34,717 nt of DNA from Weeksellaceae bacterium TAE3-ERU29 (GCA_019218445.1 JAHUUM010000024.1:1-34717); one strand, 5' to 3'; shown: positions 25,650 to 34,470, numbered from the stretch's first letter. Notes: generated by a model from the sequence alone, not told the origin. Numbers and translations are program-made.

Positions 25650-25798
25650 AAAAAATTTATTTTAATTGTACTAAAGTAGATAAAGCATAAAATATAAAAA
25701 AATTTAATAAGATGATAAAAAATATGTTTAACTTTATTTAGCAATAAATGATATTTTTTATCTAATAATTGAAATAAATAATTTAATCTAAAACTTTA

Positions 25799-25806
25799 TA
25801 CCTTTG
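25799..25806 (+). promoter_or_regulatory. TAnnTTTG element before trhA
   Basis: TACCTTTG lies 44 bases before the start codon at 25851. No TTG is found at the usual spacing. Confidence 0.4.
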
Positions 25807-25850
25807 ATTTAAGTTTCGCTAAGAGACTTTTCAATAAATAATTTAAAATT

Positions 25851-26486
25851 ATGGCGGTAAAAGATAGTTTTTACACAGAGAGCGAAGAAAAATGGAATGT
25901 TATTACACATTTCATTGGGCTGATTGCAAGTTTAATTGCTTTTCCCTTTTTAATTTATAGATCAATTAATTACAGTTTTTTACAAGGTTCAAGTTTTATA
26001 ATTTACGGTATTAGCCTAATTTTATTATATTCGGCATCTACATTTTACCATAATTCAAAAAACATAACTGTTCGCAGACGATTAAATATCTTAGATCATA
26101 TTTCAATCTATATATTAATTGCCGGCACATATTCACCTTATTTATTAGTTACATTACAGGGTAAAACCGGTTGGACTTTATTTACCGTAGTATGGGGAAT
26201 TGCTCTGATTGGTACAATTTTAAAACTATTTTTTACAGGAAGATTTAATCTTTTATCTACCATATTATATGTAGGAATGGGTTGGGTAATTGTATCAGTA
26301 ATTAAAACTTTATTGGTAAATTTAGATTTTTTGGGTGTATTTTGGTTATTTTTAGGTGGTATTTTTTATACGATTGGAGCTGTTATATTCATGATTAAAA
26401 ATATAAAATTTAATCATGTAATTTTCCATGTATTTGTTTTATTAGGAAGTCTTTCACACTATATCTCCATCTATTTTTATGTTTAA
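25851..26486 (+). CDS. trhA: Hemolysin III family / PAQR membrane protein TrhA
   Basis: This 211-residue protein has seven hydrophobic segments and the motifs of the bacterial PAQR (hemolysin III, YqfA) family. These are E-E-K-W-N-V-I-T-H at residues 12-20, S-A-S-T-F-Y-H near 62-68, L-D-H-I-S-I-Y-I-L-I-A-G-T-Y-S-P near 80-95, and F-H-V-F-V-L-L-G-S-L-S-H-Y near the C-terminus. The conserved histidines and aspartate for a metal site are present. TrhA proteins act in membrane homeostasis, and the hemolysin label of the family rests on early work. It is a single gene, converging on trkH with only 53 bases between and no clear terminator there. Confidence 0.93.
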   Translation: MAVKDSFYTESEEKWNVITHFIGLIASLIAFPFLIYRSINYSFLQGSSFIIYGISLILLYSASTFYHNSKNITVRRRLNILDHISIYILIAGTYSPYLLVTLQGKTGWTLFTVVWGIALIGTILKLFFTGRFNLLSTILYVGMGWVIVSVIKTLLVNLDFLGVFWLFLGGIFYTIGAVIFMIKNIKFNHVIFHVFVLLGSLSHYISIYFYV

Positions 26487-26539
26487 TTTTACCAAATTAT
26501 AGGGCACATTAGTTCGGAAAGAGAGGCATTCATACGTGT

Positions 26540-28114
26540 TTATTTTTTCCAGAAATGAGGCGTAAACAAGATTAATACCGTAAATAACTCCAAACGTCCT
26601 AAAATCATTAAAAAAGAACAAAACCACTTGGCAATACTCGTCATGCCCGAATAATTATCTACGGGGCTGTAAGTTCCCAAGGCAGGCCCTATGTTCCCCA
26701 ACATGGTGGCAGCAACTCCCATAGAAGAGAAAAATTCTTCTGAAATAGATTCGTTGGTATCATTAATTAAAGTTAAAAGCGTAGTGGACATCACAAAAAT
26801 GCTGATGTACGCAATGAAAAATGCCATGACATGAAATACAATTTTCTTAGACAATACTTTTCCATCGTATCGTACAGGAATCAAGGCGTTGGGGTGAATC
26901 AATCTTTTGTATTCCAGAAAGGTATTTTTAATTAAAATAATATGACGTACAATTTTAACTCCCCCTGATGTAGAGCCTGCTGAACCACCGATAAACATCA
27001 GCATGAAAAAGAAAGCGGTAAGAAATGGCGACCATTGTGTAAAGTCTGCCGATACAAATCCTGTGGTAGTAATGACCGATAAAATGGAAAACATTGAATG
27101 ACGGAAAGAAGGCTCCCAATCAAAAAAAGTTCGGTTAAAATCGGTGATTACACCAGGGTGAATTATAGAGGAAAGAGTAGGATCTGAGTAATAACGTACA
27201 ATCATGGTAGAAATTGCGGTAAGCCCTAAAATGATACTTAAATAATATCTAAATTCTTTGTTTTGCCATACTTTTTTAAACTTAAATTTAAACATGAAGT
27301 AAATCAAGACAAAGTTAGTTCCCGCAAAAAACATAAACAGCATGATGATATACTGTATTAGTGGCATATTATTCCAAAAAGCTACGCTAGAGTTTTTAGT
27401 GGAAAACCCTCCAGATGAAATAGTTGCAAATGAGTGATTAACAGCATCGTATAAATCCATTCCGGCAAAGTATAAGAGCACTACTTCGATTAACGTCAAT
27501 ATAAAATAAATTCCCCAAAGTCGTTTTGCTGTATCGGTGATTCTTGGATGAAGCTTATCAGGCGTGATTCCCGGTGCTTCCGCTACAAAAAGCTGCATCC
27601 CTCCAATTCCCAATAAAGGTAATATAGCAATCGTTAAGACAATGATTCCCATTCCACCAATCCAGTGCGTAAAACTACGCCAAAGTAAAAGCCCTTTCGG
27701 CATAGCTTCGATGTCGTTTAAAATACTGGCTCCCGTAGTGGAAAATCCGGAAGTTACTTCAAAAATAGCATTAGTTAAATTAATATTATTGATGCCTTGT
27801 ACTTCGGGTGCTAAATACGGAATACTACATAAATAGGGCAATGTACCAAATAATGACATGGTAAACCAGCCCAAACTTACGATGAGGTATCCTTCTCTTT
27901 TTCCGATGTTTTTAGAGGCCTTTCGATTGAAATAAAAACTTCCTGCTCCAAATAAAAACGTAATGAGAAAAGCATAAAAAAGCCCCATCATTTCCACTCC
28001 ACCATAGTAATAACTAACCGGAATACAGATCAGCATGAAGAAGGAATTCATCATCAGTAAAACACCTAACAATCGGAATATAATGGGAAAATTTATTTTT
28101 TTTAAAAAAGGCAT
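26540..28114 (-). CDS. trkH: Trk-type potassium uptake protein, membrane subunit TrkH
   Basis: This 524-residue inner-membrane protein forms the K+ pathway of a Trk/Ktr system. The four pore loops, each with a filter glycine, are visible: T-S-G-F-S-T-T-G-A-S (about residues 120-130), T-I-S-S-G-G-F-S-T, V-I-T-T-T-G-F-V-S, and A-T-M-L-G-N-I-G-P near 460-470. Helices fill the rest. Its start lies 9 bases after the trkA stop, so both are made from one transcript, as expected for subunits of one complex. It is the last gene of the lemA-TPM-TPM-trkA-trkH run. This pair uses more G- and C-rich codons than nearby envelope genes. Confidence 0.96.
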   Translation of the reverse strand: MPFLKKINFPIIFRLLGVLLMMNSFFMLICIPVSYYYGGVEMMGLFYAFLITFLFGAGSFYFNRKASKNIGKREGYLIVSLGWFTMSLFGTLPYLCSIPYLAPEVQGINNINLTNAIFEVTSGFSTTGASILNDIEAMPKGLLLWRSFTHWIGGMGIIVLTIAILPLLGIGGMQLFVAEAPGITPDKLHPRITDTAKRLWGIYFILTLIEVVLLYFAGMDLYDAVNHSFATISSGGFSTKNSSVAFWNNMPLIQYIIMLFMFFAGTNFVLIYFMFKFKFKKVWQNKEFRYYLSIILGLTAISTMIVRYYSDPTLSSIIHPGVITDFNRTFFDWEPSFRHSMFSILSVITTTGFVSADFTQWSPFLTAFFFMLMFIGGSAGSTSGGVKIVRHIILIKNTFLEYKRLIHPNALIPVRYDGKVLSKKIVFHVMAFFIAYISIFVMSTTLLTLINDTNESISEEFFSSMGVAATMLGNIGPALGTYSPVDNYSGMTSIAKWFCSFLMILGRLELFTVLILFTPHFWKK

Positions 28115-28123
28115 AGTACGGGA

Positions 28124-29491
28124 TTATTGGAAATACGATTCTATTTTTTTAATACACTCTAAATGTGAAAAGACAACCACGCGGTCATTAGGCTGAATTT
28201 CAAAATCTTTGGTTGGTAAATAGCCTTTGAATTTACGGATAATCCCGCCAACAATGGCTTCTCTCGGGAACTTTAAATCTTCTATTTTGGTATGAGCAAT
28301 TCGGGAATTTTCCTCTACTCGGTATTCCAATACTTCGGCTTTTAAATCATGTAAATTCATCACGTCTAATACCTTTCCTTTTCGGATGTATTTAAAAATA
28401 GCATTTGCCGCCATTAATTTTTTATTGATGAAACCATCGATTCCGATATCGTGACTTAAATTAATGTATTCGGTGTTTTCTACCAATGCATAGGTTTTTT
28501 TCACGCCTTTGTATTTCGCTTGTAAACATGCCATAATGTTGGTTTCCGAGCGTCCTGTTACTGCCACAAACGCATCAGATTCGCTGATTCCCTCCTCTTC
28601 CAAAAGGTCGTTATCTCTTCCGTCTCCATTAATCACAAGGATATCGCTTAACTCATTATCTTCAATCAAATCTTCAGCTTTATTTAAGCTTCTTTCAATA
28701 ATTTTCACATCGTGTCCGTGTGCTTTTAGGAGTTTAGCAGTCTTTTTTCCTACTCTTCCTCCACCCAGTATCAAGACATCGGATAAATCGGTTTTTTGCT
28801 TTCCCATTAAAGAATAAAGAGTTCTCCGCACACCCTCTATTCCAATGAAATAAACATGATCTCCTTCTTTGTACACGGTATCTTCACGGGGTACAATGTA
28901 CTCAAATTCATTATTATATTTTTGGCGAGTGATACACACAGGAATAAAATTAATATGTTCCTTAAATCGGTCTGCTACTTGCTTCACGGTTTTATTGATG
29001 ATATTGGCTCGTTTGTCCAACATAATCCCAAACATATTAAGTGCTCCGTTTCCAAAACTGTGCATTTCATTAAAAACAGATTCTTCTACTAAATTAAAAA
29101 TCTCATTTGCCGCCAATTCTTCGGGAGAAATCAACATATCAATTCCTGCTCGTTGTAGGGCAATGCTGTTTTTTCGCTCTAAATATTCAGGATTAGTTAC
29201 CCGAGCAAATACTTTTCTTGCACCGGCTTTTTTAGCAATAAGACAAGCTATGATATTGGTATTTTGTAAATCGGTTACCGCGATAAACATATCGGCTTTA
29301 TCCACATGAATTTCTTCCAATACGCTAAAAGAAGTGGTGTCACCTCGGTACGTAAGCACGTCCAACGAGTTTTCTATTTTGCTTAACTTCTCTTTGTCCA
29401 TATCCACCACCACGATGTCTAAATTTTCATGCGACAAAAGTTTAGCAATATGGTATCCTACTTCGCCTGCTCCGGCTATAATTATTTTCAT
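28124..29491 (-). CDS. trkA: Trk potassium uptake regulatory subunit TrkA
   Basis: This 455-residue cytoplasmic protein gates TrkH. It is a tandem RCK protein: a Rossmann nucleotide-binding motif G-A-G-E-V-G at residues 7-12, with the ribose-binding acidic end V-V-V-D-M-D, and a second one, G-G-G-R-V-G, at 243-248. Each is followed by an RCK_C domain (about 140-220 and 370-455). Length and two-fold design match full-length TrkA rather than the single-domain KtrA. It begins 24 bases after the TPM gene and overlaps nothing; trkH follows after 9 bases. Confidence 0.96.
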   Translation of the reverse strand: MKIIIAGAGEVGYHIAKLLSHENLDIVVVDMDKEKLSKIENSLDVLTYRGDTTSFSVLEEIHVDKADMFIAVTDLQNTNIIACLIAKKAGARKVFARVTNPEYLERKNSIALQRAGIDMLISPEELAANEIFNLVEESVFNEMHSFGNGALNMFGIMLDKRANIINKTVKQVADRFKEHINFIPVCITRQKYNNEFEYIVPREDTVYKEGDHVYFIGIEGVRRTLYSLMGKQKTDLSDVLILGGGRVGKKTAKLLKAHGHDVKIIERSLNKAEDLIEDNELSDILVINGDGRDNDLLEEEGISESDAFVAVTGRSETNIMACLQAKYKGVKKTYALVENTEYINLSHDIGIDGFINKKLMAANAIFKYIRKGKVLDVMNLHDLKAEVLEYRVEENSRIAHTKIEDLKFPREAIVGGIIRKFKGYLPTKDFEIQPNDRVVVFSHLECIKKIESYFQ

Positions 29492-29515
29492 TTTTTAATT
29501 AAATTAATTTTTATG

Positions 29516-30310
29516 TTACCAACTTCCACTGGCTCCGCCACCGCCAAAACCACCGCCACCAAAGCCACCAAATCCTCCGGAACCACCACCAAAGCCTCCC
29601 GAGCTTCTGCCCGACCAGCCTGAACTTCCAAAATCAGTAAAAATAATATTTCTACCTCTTCTTCCACCTCCAAATGAATTTCCTCCACCTCGTCCACCTT
29701 TAGAAGCTATAATAATGAATAAAATTATAAATCCTAAAATAAACAAAAAAGGTAAAATACTTCCCTCAGCATCATTACTTCCGTCCTCTACAAATTTCCC
29801 GTCCAAGACATTCATGATTGCAGTCAACCCTTGCTGTAATCCTTCATAATAATTTCCTTTTTTGAAATAAGGAATCATATAATTAGCAATGATTCTTCGG
29901 CTCATAGCATCGGTCATATACTCTTCTAAACCATATCCGTTTTGAATGCTTACCTTTCGGTCATCTACACTGAGTAGAATTATCAATCCATTATCTTTCC
30001 CTTTCTGACCAACTCCCCATTTATGTGCCCATTCAGTCGCTAATAAATTGATTTCTTCACCTTTTAAAGACTGAACAATTACTAAAGCAACCTGTGTGGA
30101 AGTTGTTCCTTCGTATTGAATTAATTCTTGGTTTAATTGAGTTTTTTCTTCCGACGAGAGAATAGAAGTTTCTGCATAATCAAAAATTAAACTTTGGTCT
30201 GAGGTAGGTCTTTCCGGAATATCGTATTGAGCTTTTCCTATTACGAAAAAACATAATAAGAAAAAAACCGATAAATATTTAGTCAAAGATAATCTCATCT
30301 GATAATTCAT
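29516..30310 (-). CDS. TPM-domain protein with glycine-rich C-terminus, exported and membrane anchored
   Basis: This 264-residue protein begins with a signal peptide (hydrophobic F-F-L-L-C-F-F-V-I, cut near K-A-Q). A TPM domain (TPM_phosphatase, YgcG-like) covers about residues 30-165, with T-Q-V-A-L-V-I-V-Q-S-L, G-K-D-N-G-L-I-I-L-L-S-V and I-Q-N-G-Y-G-L-E. A TM helix follows near 190-205 (F-I-L-G-F-I-I-L-F-I-I-I). The tail of about 50 residues is made of glycine, serine and phenylalanine (G-G-F-G-G-G pattern), ending in S-G-S-W, as in other YgcG-like proteins. Its start overlaps the previous TPM gene by 32 bases; a second ATG four codons in would reduce this to 20. It is part of the lemA-trk run. 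Confidence 0.88.
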   Translation of the reverse strand: MNYQMRLSLTKYLSVFFLLCFFVIGKAQYDIPERPTSDQSLIFDYAETSILSSEEKTQLNQELIQYEGTTSTQVALVIVQSLKGEEINLLATEWAHKWGVGQKGKDNGLIILLSVDDRKVSIQNGYGLEEYMTDAMSRRIIANYMIPYFKKGNYYEGLQQGLTAIMNVLDGKFVEDGSNDAEGSILPFLFILGFIILFIIIASKGGRGGGNSFGGGRRGRNIIFTDFGSSGWSGRSSGGFGGGSGGFGGFGGGGFGGGGASGSW

Positions 30311-30713
30311 TTATATCATCTTCATTAAAAGGGAAAAACTCTTTTAATTTTTCTCCTACACTCAATACACCTTCTTTAATTCCTTCTACCCAGTTTTCTT
30401 TAGAGAATTGTAGTTGCATTTTTTCTTTAGTTTCTTCCCAAAACATATCACCTACTTTCTCATGAATACCCTTGTCTCCATAAATTGCAAATGTGCGAGA
30501 ACCAAAACAAATATGAATTAGTACGCCATTACGAGCCTGCGTATTGTACATTTTAAGTTCCTTAAAAATAGCAACAGCACTTTCCATACTGTCCTTTTCT
30601 TTTTTCTCGGTAATATGCACACGAATCTCACCCGAGGTCATTTTCTCTGCCTCAGCAATAGAGCGAACAATCTCTTCTTTTTGTTTGGGAGAAAATAAAG
30701 GAATCTTAGCCAT
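30279..30713 (-). CDS. TPM-domain protein, short form
   Basis: This 144-residue protein is a second TPM-domain protein without a signal peptide or anchor, so the domain would face the cytoplasm. It opens A-K-I-P-L-F-S-P-K-Q-K-E-E-I-V-R-S-I and carries S-G-E-I-R-V-H-I-T near residues 27-35 and N-G-V-L-I-H-I-C-F-G near 62-71, followed by A-I-Y-G-D-K-G-I. Its ATG overlaps the lemA stop as TAATG, and its end overlaps the next TPM gene, so the three genes are translationally coupled. LemA followed by two TPM proteins is a common gene set in Bacteroidota; the function is not established. Confidence 0.88.
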   Translation of the reverse strand: MAKIPLFSPKQKEEIVRSIAEAEKMTSGEIRVHITEKKEKDSMESAVAIFKELKMYNTQARNGVLIHICFGSRTFAIYGDKGIHEKVGDMFWEETKEKMQLQFSKENWVEGIKEGVLSVGEKLKEFFPFNEDDINELSDEIIFD

Positions 30714-31318
30714 TATTTTTTAAATTCGTCTCGTACGCTTGGTGCTTTTTCTGCTCCCGTAACCGCTGAGAATGGTGCTTTTTGTGTAAACCCGGCTATT
30801 CCTGCTACAATATTGTTAGGTACGGTACGTATAGTATTATTATATTCCTTCACCGCATCATTATAACGATTACGTGCTACATTGATTCGGTTTTCTGTTC
30901 CTTCAATTTGACTGTTTAAATCTCTAAATTGTTCGGTAGCTGTAAGCTGAGGATAATTCTCTTGCAAGAAGTTCAAACGCCCCATAAAACTTTGATTTAA
31001 CTCATTTTGAGCTTCTTGGAATTTTTTAATATTTGCTTCGTTCAAATCATCTACATTTAACTGAACAGCCTGAGCCTTAGACCTAGCTTCAATTACATCT
31101 GTTAAAGTTCCACGCTCAAATTCAGCGGCGTTATCTACAGTAGCCACCAAATTTCCAATTAAATCATATCTTCTTTGGTAGCTGGTTTCTACATTTGACC
31201 ATGCATTTTTTACATTTTCATCTTGTTTTACTAAGCTATTGTACTTACCTGAAAACCAAATAGCAATTATCGCAATAATAGCAATAATAACACCTATAAT
31301 AACTACACTTTTTTTCAT
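30713..31318 (-). CDS. lemA: LemA family protein
   Basis: This 201-residue protein has a single N-terminal TM helix (V-I-I-G-V-I-I-A-I-I-A-I-I-A-I-W) followed by a long helical domain. Family features include Y-N-S-L-V-K-Q-D-E-N-V near residues 26-36, N-A-W-S-N-V-E-T-S-Y-Q-R-R-Y-D-L-I-G-N-L at 38-57, and R-N-R-Y-N-D-A-V-K-E-Y-N near 149-160. The usual length is about 190 residues. LemA proteins are membrane anchored; their function is unclear. It is first in a five-gene run and has a good promoter just upstream. Confidence 0.95.
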   Translation of the reverse strand: MKKSVVIIGVIIAIIAIIAIWFSGKYNSLVKQDENVKNAWSNVETSYQRRYDLIGNLVATVDNAAEFERGTLTDVIEARSKAQAVQLNVDDLNEANIKKFQEAQNELNQSFMGRLNFLQENYPQLTATEQFRDLNSQIEGTENRINVARNRYNDAVKEYNNTIRTVPNNIVAGIAGFTQKAPFSAVTGAEKAPSVRDEFKK

Positions 31319-31336
31319 TTTTTATTAATTTATTCA

Positions 31337-31365
31337 CAAAGATATAAAATAGTCGCTTTATTCAA
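31337..31365 (-). promoter_or_regulatory. Bacteroidota-type promoter of the lemA operon
   Basis: On the minus strand TTG (31365-31363), an 18-base spacer and TATCTTTG (31344-31337) match the -33 and -7 elements. The lemA start codon follows 18 bases later. A second TATCTTTG at 31370-31363 overlaps the -33 box and could be an alternative start. Confidence 0.65.
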
Positions 31366-31390
31366 AGATAAGCTAAATTTTTAACATATA

Positions 31391-31423
31391 AAAAACCCGT
31401 TTTGCGATGCAAAACGGGTTTTT
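31391..31423 (-). terminator. Terminator of the amidase gene
   Basis: AAAAACCCGTTTTGC and GCAAAACGGGTTTTT form a perfect 15-base-pair stem around GAT. It lies 22 bases past the amidase stop and separates it from lemA. The stem has T runs on both strands. Confidence 0.88.
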
Positions 31424-31445
31424 CACTGAATTTAAATACTTATTT

Positions 31446-32021
31446 TTATTGAATACTTTGCACAAGGGCGTCCACAATCTCGGACTGACCTTTGTCGGAA
31501 GTCAGGTAGTTTCGGTCGGTTTCATTGGTTAAGAATCCTAACTCTAAAAATGCAATGGGTGCTTTTACTTTTTGTAAAAGTATAAAACGAGCATTTTTCA
31601 CCTCTGCATTTTTAAAAATATCAGTTTGTTTTATTTTTTCTACCAGTTGCTTGGAGTTTTCTTTATCTTTTAAAACATAAATTTCCATTCCATTGCGATT
31701 TTTATTATCAGAAGAATTGATATGAAGAGAAAGCACCATATCAGGATTAAGTGAATTAATATACTCCGCTCTTTCTGATAACGGAACAAATGTATCATCG
31801 TCACGTATAAGGATAATTTCTACATTGGAATTTTTGTAATGCTCTTGTACTTTTTTGGCAATATCTAAAACAATGTCTTTTTCATAGACTTCTTCGTGAG
31901 CCACTCCATTGTCTTGTCCACCATGCCCTGCATCAATTACAACCACTCGCTTATCTACACTCGTGAACGAAAATAAAACCGTAAAAACTGTAAGACTTAA
32001 TAATTTCAATATGTTTTTCAT
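31446..32021 (-). CDS. N-acetylmuramoyl-L-alanine amidase (Amidase_3)
   Basis: The protein has 191 residues from ATG 32021, which gives a clean signal peptide (MKN, hydrophobic core to about residue 20); the longer frame adds 20 residues with prolines before it and is unlikely. It cleaves the amide bond between muramic acid and L-alanine in peptidoglycan. Zinc ligands are His33 in D-A-G-H-G-G, Glu47, and His100 in L-S-L-H-I-N; the catalytic Glu160 is in F-L-E-L-G-F. The domain fills the whole mature protein, with no SPOR, LysM or inserted autoinhibitory helix evident, so it is a compact AmiC/CwlM-like form. It ends at a perfect terminator. Confidence 0.93.
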   Translation of the reverse strand: MKNILKLLSLTVFTVLFSFTSVDKRVVVIDAGHGGQDNGVAHEEVYEKDIVLDIAKKVQEHYKNSNVEIILIRDDDTFVPLSERAEYINSLNPDMVLSLHINSSDNKNRNGMEIYVLKDKENSKQLVEKIKQTDIFKNAEVKNARFILLQKVKAPIAFLELGFLTNETDRNYLTSDKGQSEIVDALVQSIQ

Positions 32022-32092
32022 AATGTTAACTTTATAGTATAACGAGGGTGTGGGTGGTTTATTGTTTAGAAATATAATCATTAAAATTACTT

Positions 32093-32100
32093 TACCTTTG
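32093..32100 (+). promoter_or_regulatory. TAnnTTTG element before the osmoprotectant transporter gene
   Basis: TACCTTTG lies 22 bases before the start codon at 32123. No TTG is found at the expected -33 spacing. Confidence 0.45.
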
Positions 32101-32122
32101 CAAATAATAAAAAATCAACCCC

Positions 32123-33655
32123 ATGTTACAACGCAAAGATTATTTCTTTACCTTATTCAGTGAACATTTACTCATTTCGTTTTTAGCGGTGAGTTTGGTA
32201 ACAATAGTTGGAATTTTACTGGGAATTTGGATATTTTATCGTCCGAAAGCTCGGAAAATTGTATTACCCGTTATCAATTTTTTATATACCATTCCTTCGA
32301 TTGCGATGTTTGGATTGCTTATTCCATTAGTGGGAATAGGACTGCAAAACGCCCTTTTGGTATTGATTTTATACGGATTGTTGCCCATTGTCCGAAATAC
32401 GTACAGCGGATTTAATGAAGTTCCGAAAAACTTGGTAGAAGCCGCTCAAGGATTAGGGTCAACACCTCGTCAAGTCTTTACAAAAATCTATTTTCCGTTG
32501 GCATTACCGACGATTCTTTCAGCATTGCGAGTAACTACGGTTATGGTAATTTCACTCACGGGATTAGCTGCACTGATTGGTGCGGGCGGACTGGGACAAG
32601 CCATTTTCAGAGGACTCAACACTATGAATACACAACTAATTGTCGTTGGTTCATTGGGAATTTCAGTCTTTGCGATTTTAGGCGATTTATTTGTAGGAAC
32701 TTTTGAGAAAAAGCAGTTATTGCAACGCTTGATAACACACAATGCCACCAAACGTCAAAAGTATATTTTAGGTATCAATATTTCTATTTTGGTCGGACTT
32801 TTATTCGTTGCTTTTTTCTATCTCAATCCTTTAAATGGCAGTCAAAAAGAGCAAATTACAGTAGCCTCTAAACTTACAACCGAACAATATCTTTTGGGTG
32901 AAATCATTGCTCAAACCATAGAAAACAATACCGATTTGCAAGTCAATCGAGAGTTCGGTATTGGTGGCGGAACAACGAATATTCACCCCGCAATGCTCAA
33001 CGGAAATTTTGATATGTATGTGGAATATACCGGTACAGCGTGGCTTACAGTGTTAAAAGAAAGTCTTAATCCCGGTGATACCATTGATTTTTCGGAATTA
33101 CAAAAGAAGTATTCCGATAAGTTTAAACTAAATTGGCTCGGACTCTTAGGTTTTAATAATACCTATACTTTGGCACTCAAAAAGGACGAAGCACAACAAA
33201 AAAATCTGCACACTTTTTCGGATTTGGCAGAGCAAAGTTCGGCGTATCGGTTTGGGGCAGAGTTTGATTTCTTTGAACGTCCCGATGCGTACGAGGGTTT
33301 AATAAAAACCTATCCGTTTACTTTTTCTAAGTTACAGGAAATGGACATCAATCTGCGATACAAAGCCATTTCCGAAGGCAAAGTAGATGTGATTGATGCC
33401 TTTACCACCGATGCTCAATTAGAAGCCTTGAATTTAGAAGTATTGGAGGACGATAAACATTATTTTCCGGCATACGAGGCGGGCATTGTCATACGTGAAG
33501 AAATTGTACAAAAATATCCGGAAGTGGTATCACTACTAAAAACCTTAAACGGAAAACTCTCTACCGAACAAATGCGAAAGTTAAATTATGAAGTAGAAGT
33601 CAATAAAAAATCGGTAAAAGAAGTGGCAAGGGAGTTTGTGGGAGAAATAAAATAA
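32123..33655 (+). CDS. Osmoprotectant-type ABC transporter: permease fused to substrate-binding protein (OpuB/ProW-ProX-like)
   Basis: This 510-residue protein joins two subunits of a glycine betaine/choline/carnitine-type importer. Residues about 1-200 are the permease, with five TM segments and the cytoplasmic coupling loop E-A-A-Q-G-L-G-S-T-P-R-Q at 106-117 that contacts the ATPase; the G-L-A-A-L-I-G-A-G-G-L-G stretch near 147-158 is typical. A further TM helix (217-234) leads to the periplasmic OpuAC-type binding domain (about 240-510), with V-A-S-K-L-T-T-E-Q, G-G-G-T-T-N-I-H-P-A and Y-V-E-Y-T-G-T-A-W. The permease-binding-protein fusion is known in this family. No ATPase gene is adjacent, so it must be elsewhere. 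Ligand cannot be read by eye. Confidence 0.92.
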   Translation: MLQRKDYFFTLFSEHLLISFLAVSLVTIVGILLGIWIFYRPKARKIVLPVINFLYTIPSIAMFGLLIPLVGIGLQNALLVLILYGLLPIVRNTYSGFNEVPKNLVEAAQGLGSTPRQVFTKIYFPLALPTILSALRVTTVMVISLTGLAALIGAGGLGQAIFRGLNTMNTQLIVVGSLGISVFAILGDLFVGTFEKKQLLQRLITHNATKRQKYILGINISILVGLLFVAFFYLNPLNGSQKEQITVASKLTTEQYLLGEIIAQTIENNTDLQVNREFGIGGGTTNIHPAMLNGNFDMYVEYTGTAWLTVLKESLNPGDTIDFSELQKKYSDKFKLNWLGLLGFNNTYTLALKKDEAQQKNLHTFSDLAEQSSAYRFGAEFDFFERPDAYEGLIKTYPFTFSKLQEMDINLRYKAISEGKVDVIDAFTTDAQLEALNLEVLEDDKHYFPAYEAGIVIREEIVQKYPEVVSLLKTLNGKLSTEQMRKLNYEVEVNKKSVKEVAREFVGEIK

Positions 33656-33677
33656 ATCTTTGTAATTAAAAAATAAG

Positions 33678-34445
33678 ATGAAATATAATTTTCAAGAGAG
33701 AGAAAATTGGATTAAGCTTTTTCAACCTAATTACAAAAATCAGAAATGGCATAAAGAAAAAGTTTACCATCCAAATGATATTAAACATTTGAAATATTTT
33801 AAACTTTATAAAATCTATGATGATTATATCAATCCCAAAAATATTATAGGAATTAAATATGGATATGGTTATAACGAAAATAAAGAGATTGATTGGCTGT
33901 ATATGTTACAAAATTTAAGACGTCTACATAGAGTTATTGATAATTTTAAAGATAAGAAAAGTCTAATTGAACATATACACAGAAATAAAGATGAAAAATC
34001 TGTATTAAAATATGGGAATTATTATTTTACTACAAGTGGGCAACATAGATTATGTATAGCAAAATATCTTGAACTAGAAAAAGTAAAAGTTTCTGTCACA
34101 GAATATAGATTAGATAAAGAACTTTTTATAAGAGAGAAAAAAGTTAGTAAAATTTATCATAAGCTTTTTGAGTATGGGCTTGTAGGTCTTAGAGAATATG
34201 AGGAGGAAATAAAATGTAATTTTTTAACATTAAAGTTAAAAGATAAATATTTTTCTATATGTAAAGAACTAGTTAATCCTCTTTTGGATAAATATGAAAA
34301 TATCAATTCAGGAATATACAAAGCAATCCCAAATATTATAAAATCTTTTTTTTACCCTTTAGAAAACAACACCTTAATTACCAAGGAAAGTGAATTGTAT
34401 ATACTTGATTTTCATATTGTTAAACATATTAGGGGTAAAAAATAA
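33678..34445 (+). CDS. Hypothetical protein with a ParB/Srx-like GQHR motif
   Basis: This 255-residue protein is rich in lysine, tyrosine, isoleucine and asparagine and has no signal peptide or membrane segment. I do not recognise it fully. Residues about 110-148 (Y-Y-F-T-T-S-G-Q-H-R-L-C-I-A-K-Y, then K-V-K-V-S-V) follow the pattern of ParB/sulfiredoxin-like domains, where G-x-H-R and a following helix plus strand form the nucleotide site; GQHR is at 121-124. The remainder is unknown. Base composition is more AT-rich than the transporter gene just upstream, whose stop is 22 bases away, and an IS transposase follows, so recent acquisition is possible. Proteins of this look can sit in mobile or surface-polysaccharide regions, but nothing here fixes a role. 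Confidence 0.6.
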   Translation: MKYNFQERENWIKLFQPNYKNQKWHKEKVYHPNDIKHLKYFKLYKIYDDYINPKNIIGIKYGYGYNENKEIDWLYMLQNLRRLHRVIDNFKDKKSLIEHIHRNKDEKSVLKYGNYYFTTSGQHRLCIAKYLELEKVKVSVTEYRLDKELFIREKKVSKIYHKLFEYGLVGLREYEEEIKCNFLTLKLKDKYFSICKELVNPLLDKYENINSGIYKAIPNIIKSFFYPLENNTLITKESELYILDFHIVKHIRGKK

Positions 34446-34470
34446 ATCCTTCCACTATATTTTATAAAAC

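Noticed and set aside
28869-29309. Plus-strand open frame of 146 codons
   Set aside because: Antisense to the well-supported trkA gene, with no promoter or family features.
29516-29640. Short repeated GGN triplet pattern, considered as a DNA repeat
   Set aside because: It encodes the glycine-rich tail usual for YgcG-like TPM proteins, so it is protein-driven and not an independent DNA repeat.
29488-29697. Minus-strand frame giving an E-V-E-E-E-V-rich 69-residue peptide, and the plus-strand frame at 29429-29623
   Set aside because: Both are out-of-frame readings of the glycine-rich repeat tail of the TPM protein; no start signals and repeat-driven composition.
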